Source: Billgrantia aerodenitrificans
GTDB lineage: Bacteria; Pseudomonadota; Gammaproteobacteria; Pseudomonadales; Halomonadaceae
Direction: 5' to 3'
NCBI RefSeq assembly: GCF_021404405.1
Contig: NZ_JABFTV010000003.1
Span: 372,001 to 436,000, forward strand
DNA length: 64,000 nucleotides
The notes below the pieces were generated by a model that searched no databases, had not been told where the DNA came from, and saw only the letters and a program-made list of their open reading frames with translations. Below are positions 36,343-46,073 of the stretch, piece by piece; the stretch's first letter is position 1; each line of letters starts with the position of its first letter. The position numbers were made by a program, and so were the translations under genes.

Positions 36343-38562
36343 ATGCCGACCTCGCTCTCCCTGTCGCTGCGGCGTCTGTGGACGCTGGACAAGTTCGCCT
36401 ACAGCCTGCGGGTCTTTCTCGCCTTCAGCGGGGCGCTGCTGCTCAGCTGGGCCTTGGCCGACATCGGGCTGGTGATCCCGCTGTTCCTCGGCATCATCGC
36501 CAGCGCCCTCTCCGAGACCGACGACAGCTGGCAGGGCCGTCTGCAGGCGCTGGTGGTCACGCTGATCTGCTTCGCTACCGCCTCGCTCATCGTGCGCTGG
36601 CTGTTTCCCTGGCCGTGGCTGTTCGCGCTGGGGCTGGGGCTCGCGACCTTCGTGCTGGTGATGCTGGGCGCCGTGGGGCAGCGTTACGCCACCATCGCCT
36701 CCGGCACGCTGATCCTGTCGATCTACACCATGATCAACATCGAGCACCACGGGGGCGTGCCTCAGGCGGGCGACTGGAGTCAGATGCTGCTGATTCTCTC
36801 CGGGGCGGCCTGGTACGGTGCGATCTCGGTGGTGTGGTGCGCGCTGTTCTCGCGTCAGCCGGTCAAGCAGAGCATGGCCCGGCTCTACCGTGAGCTGGCC
36901 CGTTACCTGATGCTCAAGGCTACCCTGTTCGAACCGCTGCGCGGTGTCGACGTCGAGGCGCGACGTCTGGCCCTGGCGCGACAGAACGGCCGGGTGGTGG
37001 AGGCGCTGAACCTGGCCAAGGAGACGATCTTCCGTCGCCTCGAGGGGCAGCGCGGCGAGGGCAAGCTCAACCGCTACCTGCGCATCTACTTCATCGCCCA
37101 GGACATCCACGAGCGGGCCAGCTCCTCGCACTACCCTTACGCGCGGCTGACCGAGGCCTTCTTCCATTACGACGTGCTGTTCCGCTGCCAGCGCCTGCTC
37201 GACCAGCAGGGCCAGGCGTGCCGGCGGCTGGCCAAGGCGCTGCTGCTCAATCAGCCCTTCGAGCACGATCAGAGCGAGCAGGCGCTGGCCGATCTGCGCG
37301 CCTCCATCGATCATCTCAAAGGCATGCGCAACCCCGCGTGGCGCGAGCTGATGCCGCCGCTCAATGCCCTGGCCGACAACCTGGCCAGTCTCGAGAGCCA
37401 ACTGGTCCTGGCGCACAATCCCGACAGCGACGCGAGCCCCGGCGACACCAGCCTGTTCGACCGTTCGCCCGGCAGCGTGAAGGATGCCTGGGAGCGTATC
37501 CGCCTCAATCTGACGGTGGCCTCACCCACCTTCCGCCACGGGCTGCGGCTGGCCGTGGCGCTGCTGGCCGGCTACGGGGTACTGCACCTGATCCATCCGG
37601 CTCAGGGCTTCTGGATCCTGCTCACCACGCTGTTCGTGTGCCGCCCCAATTTTGCCGCCACCCGACGTTTCCTGTCCCAGCGTATCGTCGGCACCGTGCT
37701 GGGCCTGGTGGCGGGCTGGGTCTCGATCACGCTGTTGCCGAGCCCCCTGCTGCAGACCTTGATCGCGGTAGCCGCGGGGGTGACCTTCTTCGCCACGCGG
37801 GAGAGGCACTACGTGATCGCCACCGCGGCGATCACGCTGCTGGTGCTGTGCAGCTTCAATCAGGTGGGGGACGGCTTCGACCTGATCTGGCCGCGGCTGT
37901 TCGATACGCTGATCGGCGCCACGATCGCCGGGGCCGCGGTGTTCCTGATCCTGCCCGACTGGCAGGGCCGGCGCCTGCATCGCCAGGCCGCCGCGGCGCT
38001 GCAGGCGAGCCGGTGCTACCTGGAGGAGATCCTGCACCAGTACGCCAGCGGCAAGCAGGACGACCTGGCCTACCGCCTGGCGCGGCGCAACGCCCACAAT
38101 GCCGATGCGGCCCTGTCGACGATGCTGGCCAACATGCTGCAGGAGCCGGAGCACTACCGGCGGCGCGACGCCGACGACGGCTTCCGCTTCCTGGTGCACT
38201 CGCATACGCTGCTGGGCTACCTCTCGGCGCTGGGCGCCCATCGCCATCGGCTCGATGCCGAAGAGGCCGACGCGCAGCTGCTGCCGAACGGCGAACGGAT
38301 TGCCGGGTACCTCGCCGCGCTGGCCGAACGGCTCGAGCGGCGCCAGCCGGTGGCGGAGCTGGAGGCAGAGCGCGAAGCCCTGCTGACGAGCCTGGAGCAG
38401 GAGGTGCTGCCGTCGCCGGAAGAGGGGGAGCAGGAGTACCGGCCCATGCATGGCCAGCTGCTGCTGGTCGCACGTCAGCTGACGCCCCTGAGCGAGGCCG
38501 CCGAGCGGCTGGTGGCGATGCGCGAGCGCCCTGAGCGTGAGGCCCTGAACGCCGCCGGCTGA
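36343..38562 (+). CDS. yccS: FUSC family inner-membrane protein, YccS-like
   Basis: A 739-residue protein of the YccS/YhfK group (fusaric-acid-resistance-like). Two blocks of about six hydrophobic helices each (about 25-165 and 400-535) are separated and followed by soluble helical regions (about 170-395 and 540-735). Function is unproven in the family; efflux or envelope roles have been suggested. It is divergent from the DUF3100 cluster and converges on recG with only 2 bp between the stops. Confidence 0.86.
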   Translation: MPTSLSLSLRRLWTLDKFAYSLRVFLAFSGALLLSWALADIGLVIPLFLGIIASALSETDDSWQGRLQALVVTLICFATASLIVRWLFPWPWLFALGLGLATFVLVMLGAVGQRYATIASGTLILSIYTMINIEHHGGVPQAGDWSQMLLILSGAAWYGAISVVWCALFSRQPVKQSMARLYRELARYLMLKATLFEPLRGVDVEARRLALARQNGRVVEALNLAKETIFRRLEGQRGEGKLNRYLRIYFIAQDIHERASSSHYPYARLTEAFFHYDVLFRCQRLLDQQGQACRRLAKALLLNQPFEHDQSEQALADLRASIDHLKGMRNPAWRELMPPLNALADNLASLESQLVLAHNPDSDASPGDTSLFDRSPGSVKDAWERIRLNLTVASPTFRHGLRLAVALLAGYGVLHLIHPAQGFWILLTTLFVCRPNFAATRRFLSQRIVGTVLGLVAGWVSITLLPSPLLQTLIAVAAGVTFFATRERHYVIATAAITLLVLCSFNQVGDGFDLIWPRLFDTLIGATIAGAAVFLILPDWQGRRLHRQAAAALQASRCYLEEILHQYASGKQDDLAYRLARRNAHNADAALSTMLANMLQEPEHYRRRDADDGFRFLVHSHTLLGYLSALGAHRHRLDAEEADAQLLPNGERIAGYLAALAERLERRQPVAELEAEREALLTSLEQEVLPSPEEGEQEYRPMHGQLLLVARQLTPLSEAAERLVAMRERPEREALNAAG

Positions 38563-38564
38563 GC

Positions 38565-40658
38565 TCACACCTGGCCGTATCGTCCGGCCTCCTCGCCCAG
38601 CCAGCGCCGAATCAGCGGCCGGCTCGCCTCGGGATGGCGGGCCAGCAGGGCCTCGGCCAGCGGCGCGACCCGTTCGAGCAGGTCGGCGTCGCGCTCCAGG
38701 TCGGCGATCTTCATCTGGGCGAGGCCCGTTTGACGGGTGCCGAGCACCTCGCCGGGGCCGCGCAGCTCCAGGTCCTTCTCGGCGATGCGAAAGCCGTCGG
38801 TGGTCTCGCGCATCACCGCCAGGCGTTCCCGCGAGTGGGCCGAAAGTGGCCCATGGTAGAGCAGCACGCAGAAGCTCTCGCTGGAGCCGCGGCCGACCCG
38901 TCCGCGCAGCTGGTGCAGCTGCGACAGCCCCAGGCGCTCCGGGTTCTCGATGATCATCAGGCTGGCGTTGGGCACGTCGACGCCGACTTCGATCACCGTG
39001 GTGGCCACCAGCAGATCGAGCTCGCCGCTCTTGAAAGCATCCATCACCGCCGCCTTCTCGGTCGGCTTCATGCGCCCGTGGACCAGGCCGATGGCCAGCT
39101 CCGGCAGCGCCTCGGTGAGTTCGTCGCGGGTCGCCTCGGCGGCCTGACACTGCAGCGCGTCCGACTCCTCGATCAAGGTGCAGACCCAATAGGCCTGGCG
39201 CCCCTCGGCGCAGGCGTGACGAATACGCGCCACCACCTCGGGGCGGCGTTCGTCGGGCACCACCACCGTCTTTACCGGCGTGCGCCCGGGGGGCAGTTCG
39301 TCGATGATCGAGACGTCGAGGTCGGCGTAGGCGCTCATCGCCAGGGTGCGCGGAATCGGCGTGGCGGTCATCACCAGCTGATGCGGTGTCAGCCCGCCGG
39401 CCTCGCCCTTCTCGCGCAGCGCCAGGCGCTGGTGCACGCCGAAGCGGTGCTGCTCGTCGACGATGGCCAGGCCCAGGCGCTTGAAGTGCACGTCGCCCTG
39501 GAACAGCGCGTGAGTGCCCACCACCATCTGCGCGCGGCCGTCGAGGATGGCGGCCTTGGTGTCGAGCCGCGTCTTGCCCTTGAGCTTGCCGGCCAGCCAT
39601 GCCACCTCGATGCCGAGCGGCGCGAACCATGCCTTGAGCGTGCGGTAGTGCTGCTCGGCCAGGATCTCGGTGGGCGCCATCATGGCCGCCTGGCAGTCGC
39701 CGGCAATCGCTGCCAGTGCCGCCATGGCGGCCACCACCGTCTTGCCCGAGCCGACGTCGCCCTGCACCAGCCGCAGCATGGGCACCTCGCGGGCCAGATC
39801 CGCCCCGATCTCGTCGAGCACACGGCGCTGGGCGCCGGTCAGCGAGAAGGGGAGATGAGTCAGAAAGCGCGCCTGCAGGCTGCGCCCGCTGGGCAGCGCC
39901 GGGGCACCGTCCTCCTGAATCTTCAGACGCACCTGCTGCAGGCTCAGGCGATGGGCCAGCAGCTCCTCCAGGGCCAGGCGCCGCGTGGCCGGGTGCTTGC
40001 CGCTGGAGAGGCGTTCCGGATCGGCGTCGGGGGGAGGCTGATGCAGCGTCTGCAGGCAGTGGTGCAGCTCGGGCAGGCCGAAGCGGGTGCGCAGCTCTTC
40101 GCCGATCCAGTCGGGCAGCGCCTCGGGGGCCTCGTCCAGCCGCGCCAGCGCCTGTTCGATCAGTGAGCGCAGGCGCGCCTGATTGAGGCCTTCGGTGGTG
40201 GGGTAGATCGGCGTCAGGTGGTCTTCCACCGGCGGCGCGTCGGCGCTGAGCAGGCGGTATTCGGGATGGTAGATCTCGAGCCCGGTGGCACCGGCACGCG
40301 CCTCGCCGAAGCAGCGTACTCGGGTGCCGGGGCGGAACTGCTGCTGCTGCGCCGGGGAGAAGTGGAAGAAGCGCAGGCTGATGATGCCGGAGCCGTCGCG
40401 CAGCCGTACCAGCAGGCTGCGGCGGCGGCCTTTCACCACATCGCTGGCCGACACCTCTCCCTCCACCACCGCTTCGTGCCCTGCTCTCAGCGTGCCGATC
40501 GGCGTGATGCGGGTACGGTCCTGATAGCGCAGCGGCAGATGAAACAGCAGGTCGGCCACGCTCTCGATGCGCAGGCGGGCCAGCTTGACCGCTACCGCTT
40601 CCCCGACGCCCTTCAGGGAGGTGACTGGCGCATCCAGCGCATTGACGTCGGCGCTCAT
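38565..40658 (-). CDS. recG: ATP-dependent DNA helicase RecG
   Basis: Branched-DNA helicase of 697 residues that remodels stalled forks and Holliday junctions. An N-terminal wedge domain (about 1-150) is followed by helicase lobes: Walker A GDVGSGKT (about 300), DEQHRFG (motif II), TATPIPRTLA (motif III), and the C-terminal QLRGRVGRG (motif VI, about 600). The ATG at 40658 overlaps the oxyR stop (ATGA), indicating coupling; nine upstream in-frame codons are probably not used. Confidence 0.95.
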   Translation of the reverse strand: MSADVNALDAPVTSLKGVGEAVAVKLARLRIESVADLLFHLPLRYQDRTRITPIGTLRAGHEAVVEGEVSASDVVKGRRRSLLVRLRDGSGIISLRFFHFSPAQQQQFRPGTRVRCFGEARAGATGLEIYHPEYRLLSADAPPVEDHLTPIYPTTEGLNQARLRSLIEQALARLDEAPEALPDWIGEELRTRFGLPELHHCLQTLHQPPPDADPERLSSGKHPATRRLALEELLAHRLSLQQVRLKIQEDGAPALPSGRSLQARFLTHLPFSLTGAQRRVLDEIGADLAREVPMLRLVQGDVGSGKTVVAAMAALAAIAGDCQAAMMAPTEILAEQHYRTLKAWFAPLGIEVAWLAGKLKGKTRLDTKAAILDGRAQMVVGTHALFQGDVHFKRLGLAIVDEQHRFGVHQRLALREKGEAGGLTPHQLVMTATPIPRTLAMSAYADLDVSIIDELPPGRTPVKTVVVPDERRPEVVARIRHACAEGRQAYWVCTLIEESDALQCQAAEATRDELTEALPELAIGLVHGRMKPTEKAAVMDAFKSGELDLLVATTVIEVGVDVPNASLMIIENPERLGLSQLHQLRGRVGRGSSESFCVLLYHGPLSAHSRERLAVMRETTDGFRIAEKDLELRGPGEVLGTRQTGLAQMKIADLERDADLLERVAPLAEALLARHPEASRPLIRRWLGEEAGRYGQV

Positions 40659-41575
40659 GCGGGCTCGGGGAGCGCCTCGTGACACAGCTGGATGGCGTCG
40701 GTCACCGCGTCGATGGCCTTGGGACGCGGAAAGCTGGCGCGCCAGGCGATCGCCACGGTGCGCGATGGCGCCGGCGACTTGAACGGCCGGCTGGTGAGCA
40801 GCCCGCTTTCGTAGTGGCCGGTGCCGATGGCCGAGCGCGGCAGCACGGTGATGCCCAGCTTCGAGGCGACCATGTGACGGATCGTCTCCAGCGAGCCGCC
40901 TTCGGCGGTCAGGGTGTTGCTGGGGCTGTTGAGCTGCTGGCTGATGGCGGGGCAGGCCTCGAGAATCTGATCGCGGAAGCAGTGACCTTCGCCCAGCAGC
41001 AGCAGACGCTCCTTGAGCAGGTCCTCCTTCTCGATGAACTCGCGCTGGCTCCAGGGGTGATCGGCCGGAATCAGTACCTCGAACTCCTCTTCGTAGAGGG
41101 GCTTGGTCACCACGTCGGTTTCGGTGAACGGCAGCGCGATGATGATCGCATCGAGCTCACCGCTGCGCAGCTTGCGCCGCAGGCTGGCGGTGAAGCCCTC
41201 CTCGATGTAGAGCGGCATCTGCGGGGCGCTGCGGGTCAGGGCCGGTACCAGGTGCGGGAACAGGTAGGGGCCGATGGTGTAGATGGCACCGATGCGCAGC
41301 GGGCTCGCCAGCTGATCCTTGCCGGCATTGGCCAGCTCCTTGATCACGCTGCTCTGCTCCAGCACGCGCTGGGCCTGCTCGACGATCTTCTCGCCCAGCG
41401 GCGTGACCTGCACGGTGGACTTGGAGCGTTCGAACAGTGCCACGCCGAGCTCTTCCTCGAGCTTCTTCACCGCCACCGACAGGGTGGGCTGGGAAACGAA
41501 GCAGCGCTCGGCCGCTCTGCCGAAGTGGCGCTCCTGCGCCAAGGTTACGATGTAGCGAAGTTCTGTTAGAGTCAT
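40655..41575 (-). CDS. oxyR: Hydrogen peroxide-sensing regulator OxyR
   Basis: LysR-type activator of 306 residues. The N-terminal HTH has FVSQPTLSVAVKKLEEELG, and the effector domain has the two redox cysteines spaced as in E. coli OxyR (GHC-x8-C, about positions 199 and 208). These form the regulatory disulfide on peroxide exposure. It is translationally coupled to recG, an oxyR-recG pairing I recall in other proteobacteria. It is divergent from the epimerase gene. Confidence 0.94.
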   Translation of the reverse strand: MTLTELRYIVTLAQERHFGRAAERCFVSQPTLSVAVKKLEEELGVALFERSKSTVQVTPLGEKIVEQAQRVLEQSSVIKELANAGKDQLASPLRIGAIYTIGPYLFPHLVPALTRSAPQMPLYIEEGFTASLRRKLRSGELDAIIIALPFTETDVVTKPLYEEEFEVLIPADHPWSQREFIEKEDLLKERLLLLGEGHCFRDQILEACPAISQQLNSPSNTLTAEGGSLETIRHMVASKLGITVLPRSAIGTGHYESGLLTSRPFKSPAPSRTVAIAWRASFPRPKAIDAVTDAIQLCHEALPEPA

Positions 41576-41652
41576 GTCTGGTGCCCTTTGGGCATCCTCT
41601 CGGACGATAGATGACTTTCAATAGGGACTTTTTATCAGGGGGCGAGAGAAAG

Positions 41653-42525
41653 GTGAAGAAAACCACACTGATTCTAGGCTGTGGCGACATCGGAATGGTG
41701 CTGGGCAGGGAACTGCTGGCGGCAGGGCATCGCGTGATCGGAGCCCGGCGCAGCGTCGCACCGCTGGAGGGTAGCGGTATCGAACCGCTACCGCTCGACC
41801 TGAACGACGAAGAGGCTCTGGCCGCGCTGCCCGACGCCGACTACGTGGTCTATATCCTCAGCGCCGATCGCTTCGACGAGGCTGCCTACCGGGCCGCCTA
41901 TCTCGATGGTCTCAAGGCCGTGCTGCAGGTCTATGAAGGGCGTGACACGGCTCCCAAGCGCCTGCTCTTCGTTTCGTCCACCAGCGTCTACGGCCAGAAG
42001 GAGGGTGAGCTGGTCGACGAGGAAACCCAGGCCGAATCGGCGGGCTTTGCCGGTGCGCTGATGCGCGAGGCCGAGCAGGCCCTGCGGGCGAGCCCCTTGG
42101 CGGGTACCACGGTGCGCTTCTCGGGTATCTATGGGCCGGGCCGCGATCGCCTGATCCGGCAGGTGCTGGAGGGCCGCATTGCGCCGGCAACGCCGCCCAT
42201 GTACTCCAACCGCATCCATCGCGACGACTGCGCAGGCGTACTGGCCCACCTGATCGGCCTGGACGCGCAAGGCGAGTCGCTGGAGGAACTCTATTTGGCC
42301 AGCGACTGTGCGCCGGAGCCGCTGCACGATGTCATGGCGTGGCTGGCCGGTCAGCTCAAGGTGGAGCCCACCGAGGTGATCCAGGCGCCGCTGCGCAAGC
42401 GCTCCAGCAAACGCTGCGACAACACCCGCCTGCGCGAGACCGGCTACGTGTTCCGCTATCCCAGCTATCGGGAAGGTTACGCTCAGGTCATGAAGGAGGG
42501 CGGCTTCCTGCCCGAGCCGGTCTGA
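41653..42525 (+). CDS. NAD(P)-dependent SDR-family epimerase/dehydratase-like protein (YeeZ-like)
   Basis: Extended short-chain dehydrogenase-type protein, 290 residues from GTG 41653. The Rossmann fold starts with LGCGDIGMVLGREL, followed by a VSSTSVYG motif (about residue 112) that carries the catalytic-type Ser/Tyr region, and RFSGIYGPGRDRL (about 156). It resembles E. coli YeeZ-type proteins, whose substrate is unknown. An upstream ATG at 41611 is possible but adds a non-homologous leader. An 11-bp stem hairpin follows the gene. Confidence 0.82.
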   Translation: MKKTTLILGCGDIGMVLGRELLAAGHRVIGARRSVAPLEGSGIEPLPLDLNDEEALAALPDADYVVYILSADRFDEAAYRAAYLDGLKAVLQVYEGRDTAPKRLLFVSSTSVYGQKEGELVDEETQAESAGFAGALMREAEQALRASPLAGTTVRFSGIYGPGRDRLIRQVLEGRIAPATPPMYSNRIHRDDCAGVLAHLIGLDAQGESLEELYLASDCAPEPLHDVMAWLAGQLKVEPTEVIQAPLRKRSSKRCDNTRLRETGYVFRYPSYREGYAQVMKEGGFLPEPV

Positions 42526-42547
42526 GTCTGCCCGCCATCGCGGTACG

Positions 42548-42574
42548 CCAACGCGGGCTCCTTGCCCGCGTTGG
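42548..42574 (+). terminator. Hairpin after the epimerase gene
   Basis: CCAACGCGGGC pairs with GCCCGCGTTGG (11 bp, loop TCCTT), 22 bp after the stop and between convergent genes. It has only a weak T-tail. Confidence 0.55.
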
Positions 42575-42627
42575 TGTCAGACGAAGCGCCTGAATTTCAA
42601 AAGATGGGGGCCTCAAAAGGTGAGACG

Positions 42628-43311
42628 TCAAAAGGTGTAGGCGACACCGATCGACATGCCAAGACCGAACTCGTCCTGCCGTTTCAGCGAAAGGCGCTCA
42701 CGTTCGGCGCGCAGGTCCGCTCGTAGGTCGCTGTTGCCGCTGCCTCGCGATGCTTCCAGAGAGGGGCTCCGGCTGCCGTAGTAGGCGACGCCCAGGTCGC
42801 TGATGAAGCGCCAGCCAGGCTGCCAGGCCGGCGACGACTCCCAGCCCAGGCCGAGGTAGGGCGCGACGCGGTTGTGCTCCACCTTGCCCGTCAGATCGCC
42901 GACTTCCGCTGCGCTGTAGCGCGTGCCATTGATGGTATAGCCGCCCCGGTTGTCGCGCTTGCCCTCCAGGCGGGTCTCGGGGTTGGCGAACAGCAATCCA
43001 CCGCTCACCCGAAAGCCGCTGCCAGCCAGCGGATACCAGTCGACCAGCGCTTCGACGGCGTTGCGCTGCTTGCGCTTGAGCTCGTATTCGACCCCTTCCA
43101 AGGTGCGGTCGTCCTTGAACTCCGATTCGCCGTTGATGCCTAGACGCACTGCCAGCTGACGGTCGATGGCATAGCCGACGCCGGCTCCCAGGCCGAAGGT
43201 GCCGAGCTTGCTGTAGACGAAGGCGCCCGACCCGGCGGCATTGTCATCGGCGAAGGCCACGCTGGAGCAGAGAGCGGCCAGGCAGGTCGCGGCGATCACG
43301 CGTTTGTTCAT
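42628..43311 (-). CDS. Outer-membrane beta-barrel protein, unknown function
   Basis: A 227-residue exported protein. Residues 1-21 form a signal peptide (cleavage near VAFADD). The mature part alternates hydrophobic and polar residues in about eight strand-like stretches and ends in YTF, a typical outer-membrane C-terminal aromatic. A charged loop rich in R and E (about 190-210) could be extracellular. It resembles the small OmpA/OmpW-like barrels, with no ligand evident. GAGGAG precedes the ATG. It is divergent from a two-component kinase gene. Confidence 0.75.
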   Translation of the reverse strand: MNKRVIAATCLAALCSSVAFADDNAAGSGAFVYSKLGTFGLGAGVGYAIDRQLAVRLGINGESEFKDDRTLEGVEYELKRKQRNAVEALVDWYPLAGSGFRVSGGLLFANPETRLEGKRDNRGGYTINGTRYSAAEVGDLTGKVEHNRVAPYLGLGWESSPAWQPGWRFISDLGVAYYGSRSPSLEASRGSGNSDLRADLRAERERLSLKRQDEFGLGMSIGVAYTF

Positions 43312-43329
43312 GGGTGTCTCCTCGGTAGT

Positions 43330-43351
43330 GGGCCGGCCACCTGGCCGGCCC
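43330..43351. other. Hairpin in the leader of the barrel-protein gene
   Basis: GGGCCGGCC pairs with GGCCGGCCC over loop ACCT, 19 bp upstream of the outer-membrane gene start. If transcribed it lies in the 5' leader and could affect mRNA stability or translation. Confidence 0.4.
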
Positions 43352-43523
43352 GACGAGCCGTCACGTTACGCCTGGCCCGGCCCACCGGCATGTCCCGCCC
43401 GTCGCTATCGCCCCATGTGACAAAGCGCATACGCCGTCGACCGAAACGCCTGATATGCTGCCGCGATATCGGGTCGCGCCGGGAGCGTGACCCTCTCCAC
43501 AGGCATGGTTCGAGGGCGGGGAA

Positions 43524-44837
43524 ATGGCGGCCGGATCATGGGTATCGGATATGGGAGACAGGGCGCGAGGCGGCTGGCATGCCCTGGCGGGATCGTTCGG
43601 CCCCACCACCCTGCTGTTTCGCGGCGTCGGGCTGATCGCCTGTGCGGTGATCTATGCCATGCACCGGGTCCACGAGGAGCTGGCTGCGGAAGACGAGCTG
43701 ACCCTCGTGTTGAACGGCGAGACCCTGGTGCGGCAGTGGCTGGGCGATACCGTGGCGGGGCTGCTGTTCAGCGAGACGCTGGTGATGATCGGCTTCGTCG
43801 TCTTCGCCGTGGCGTTCTGCCTGGCGACGGCGCCGACTGCCTACCGCCAGCCCCGTACGCGCTGGCTGCTGGTGGTCCAGATAGCGATAGGTCTGGTGAT
43901 CAACGAAGAGCTGCTGCTGATCGTGGCCGCCCAGCTTCCCTTTCTCTACCCCTTGCCCTTGGCGTTCGCCTGGCTGCTTACCCAGGCACTGCTCAAGGCG
44001 CTGCTGTGGGGCGCGATTCTGCTGGCGGCGGATCCGATGGAGGCGGCCACGGCGGCGGCCGAGGCCGCGGGTATCGAGCTGCCGGCCATCAGCCTGGCGA
44101 GCCTGCTGGGGCTGGCCATCCTGATGTTCTTCGTGTGGCAGCTGTTCGCCTTCTGTCTGGGTTGTATCGCCATGGCCGAGCGGCGCCAGCGCTACCGGCT
44201 GGCTAAGGCCCATGCCGAGCTCACGGCCACGCGCCAGCTGCTGGCGGACAGTGCACGCGCCAGCGAGCGGCTGCGCATCTCGCGCGACCTTCACGACGGC
44301 CTCGGCCACCATCTGGCGGCGCTGAATCTGCATCTGGACCTGGCCTCGCGGCAGCCGGAGGACAAGGCGGCATCGCTGCACACTGCGCGTGAGATCGCCA
44401 AGGCGCTCTACCAGGAGGTCAGGAGCACGGTCGAGCGCGAGCGCCTCGTCGTCCCGATCGATCTGTTCGGCAGCCTGAAGACGCTCTGCTCGGGCATACC
44501 CGAGCCCCACGTCGAGCTGCGCTACGACCCGCGCTGCCGGGTGTGCGACCCGGCCCTGGCCCATGTGATTTTCCGTACGGTGCAGGAGGCGCTCTCCAAC
44601 GCCCTGCGCCATGCCGACGCGGGCAGGGTCGAGATCAGTGTGGCATGCAAGGCCGGCGGCATACATGTCGGCATCGTCGACGACGGCCGCGGTGCGGCCA
44701 GGATCGTGCCGGGCAACGGACTGACGGGAATGCGCGAAAGGGCCGCAGAGGTGGGTGGCAGTCTGGCGCTGGAATCGCGACCCGGCGCCGGCTGTCAGGT
44801 TGGGCTATGGCTGCCTATGGAAGGGGGGAGATCATGA
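43524..44837 (+). CDS. NarL-type membrane histidine kinase
   Basis: Sensor kinase of 437 residues. The N-terminal membrane domain (about 25-215) has roughly six hydrophobic segments and no recognised ligand domain. The HisKA_3 dimer domain carries the phospho-acceptor in RDLHDGLGHHL (His about 256), and the HATPase has EALSNALRHA and DDGRG followed by GLTGMRERA. The stop overlaps the start of the response regulator (ATGA). The signal is unknown; membrane helices may themselves sense envelope state. Confidence 0.88.
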   Translation: MAAGSWVSDMGDRARGGWHALAGSFGPTTLLFRGVGLIACAVIYAMHRVHEELAAEDELTLVLNGETLVRQWLGDTVAGLLFSETLVMIGFVVFAVAFCLATAPTAYRQPRTRWLLVVQIAIGLVINEELLLIVAAQLPFLYPLPLAFAWLLTQALLKALLWGAILLAADPMEAATAAAEAAGIELPAISLASLLGLAILMFFVWQLFAFCLGCIAMAERRQRYRLAKAHAELTATRQLLADSARASERLRISRDLHDGLGHHLAALNLHLDLASRQPEDKAASLHTAREIAKALYQEVRSTVERERLVVPIDLFGSLKTLCSGIPEPHVELRYDPRCRVCDPALAHVIFRTVQEALSNALRHADAGRVEISVACKAGGIHVGIVDDGRGAARIVPGNGLTGMRERAAEVGGSLALESRPGAGCQVGLWLPMEGGRS

Positions 44838-45475
44838 TTCGAGTGCTGCTGGTCGACGACCAGCATCTGGTGCGCAGCGGCATCGCCGGGCTGCTGGGGC
44901 TAACGCCCGACATCGAAATGGTCGGCGAGGCGGCGGGTGGCGAAGAGGCACTGGAGCTCGTCGCCGCCAAAACTCCCGACGTGATGCTGCTGGACGTGCG
45001 CATGCCCGGCATGAGCGGCATCGAGGTGCTGGCTCGTCTGAACGAGGCGGAGTACTTCCCGCCGACCATTCTGCTGACCACCTTCGACGATGACGAGGCG
45101 CTACTGGCCGGCATGCGCGCCGGTGCCCGCGGCTTTCTACTCAAGGACATTTCGCTGGAGCGTCTGGCCGAGGACATTCGCCATGTCGCCGCGGGTGGCT
45201 CGGCCATCCGGCCGTCGGTCACCGAGCGCGTCCTGCGCGGGTTGCGCAGTCTGAGCCCTGAATTCGAATGCCTCGATCCGCCGTGCCGGCTGACCTCGCG
45301 GGAAACGGAAATCCTGCGTCTGCTGGCCAGCGGTCTCAACAATCGCGAGGTGGCACTCGCCCTGGGCACGGCAGAGGGCACGGTGAAGAATCAGGTCTCC
45401 AGCATCCTCTCCAAGATGGGCGTGCGCGACCGGGTGCGGGCGGTGCTGCGCGGTATCGAGCTGGGCTGGATCTGA
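44834..45475 (+). CDS. NarL/LuxR-type response regulator
   Basis: Response regulator of 213 residues. The receiver (about 1-118) has VDDQHL, the acceptor Asp in MLLDVRMPGMSG (about 54) and the conserved lysine in GFLLKD. The C-terminal LuxR-type HTH (about 148-210) reads LTSRETEILRLLASGLNNREVA. It is translationally coupled to the kinase. Likely targets by position are the flanking barrel-protein and pagL-like genes, but this is inference. Confidence 0.92.
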   Translation: MIRVLLVDDQHLVRSGIAGLLGLTPDIEMVGEAAGGEEALELVAAKTPDVMLLDVRMPGMSGIEVLARLNEAEYFPPTILLTTFDDDEALLAGMRAGARGFLLKDISLERLAEDIRHVAAGGSAIRPSVTERVLRGLRSLSPEFECLDPPCRLTSRETEILRLLASGLNNREVALALGTAEGTVKNQVSSILSKMGVRDRVRAVLRGIELGWI

Positions 45476-45498
45476 GCTCGACCTGGGCTGAATCTGAG

Positions 45499-46005
45499 CT
45501 AGAGCGGCAGGCGATAGCCCATGGCCAGCACCTCGAAGCCCTGATTGGGCGAGCGGATACCGCCGTTCGAGTAATGGGTCAGGCTCAGTGCGACCTCGCC
45601 GGGCCCCAGTGGTCCGCCCAGCGCCAGGCGATCCTGGAACTGGAAGGCGCTGCCGAGCTCGCGCGACTCGTGGCGCGATTCGAGGAACAGCGCCATGCCG
45701 ATGCCGCCTTCGACGAACACACCGCGCTGCTCACCGAAGGTCCAGCGCAGCGCCGGGGTGGCCAGCCAGGCCGCGTTGTGATTGCCCTCGCGGCCCTGCA
45801 GCAGCAGCAGACCGGTGGCCAGACGCAGACTGAGCGCTGACGGCAGGAATTCGAGTTCGGGACGCGTATCGAGCTCGATACGGACGGCGGCGGCCGATTC
45901 GCTGGTCATGCCGGCGTCGAGGTAGAGGTCTGCCAGCCCGGCAGGGCTGCCGAGCAGTGCCAGGCCGGCCAGCAGCCCGGCGGCGAGGTTCTTCCTGCGC
46001 TTCAC
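45499..46005 (-). CDS. pagL: Lipid A deacylase, PagL family
   Basis: Outer-membrane acyloxyacyl hydrolase of 168 residues that removes the 3-O acyl chain of lipid A. After a signal peptide (about 1-26) come strand-like segments. The catalytic set matches Pseudomonas PagL spacing: H144 and S146 in HYSNGGI and E158 twelve residues after the serine. The GTG at 46005 with AGGGGA just upstream is preferred over a TTG nine codons earlier. It converges on the two-component operon, only 23 bp from its end. Confidence 0.87.
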   Translation of the reverse strand: MKRRKNLAAGLLAGLALLGSPAGLADLYLDAGMTSESAAAVRIELDTRPELEFLPSALSLRLATGLLLLQGREGNHNAAWLATPALRWTFGEQRGVFVEGGIGMALFLESRHESRELGSAFQFQDRLALGGPLGPGEVALSLTHYSNGGIRSPNQGFEVLAMGYRLPL

Positions 46006-46073
46006 AGTGTTCCCCTTTTTCTTGTGTGCCAATCTGGTGTTGGCTTGTCCGGCGCCTCTTCATCCTTGCAGCA

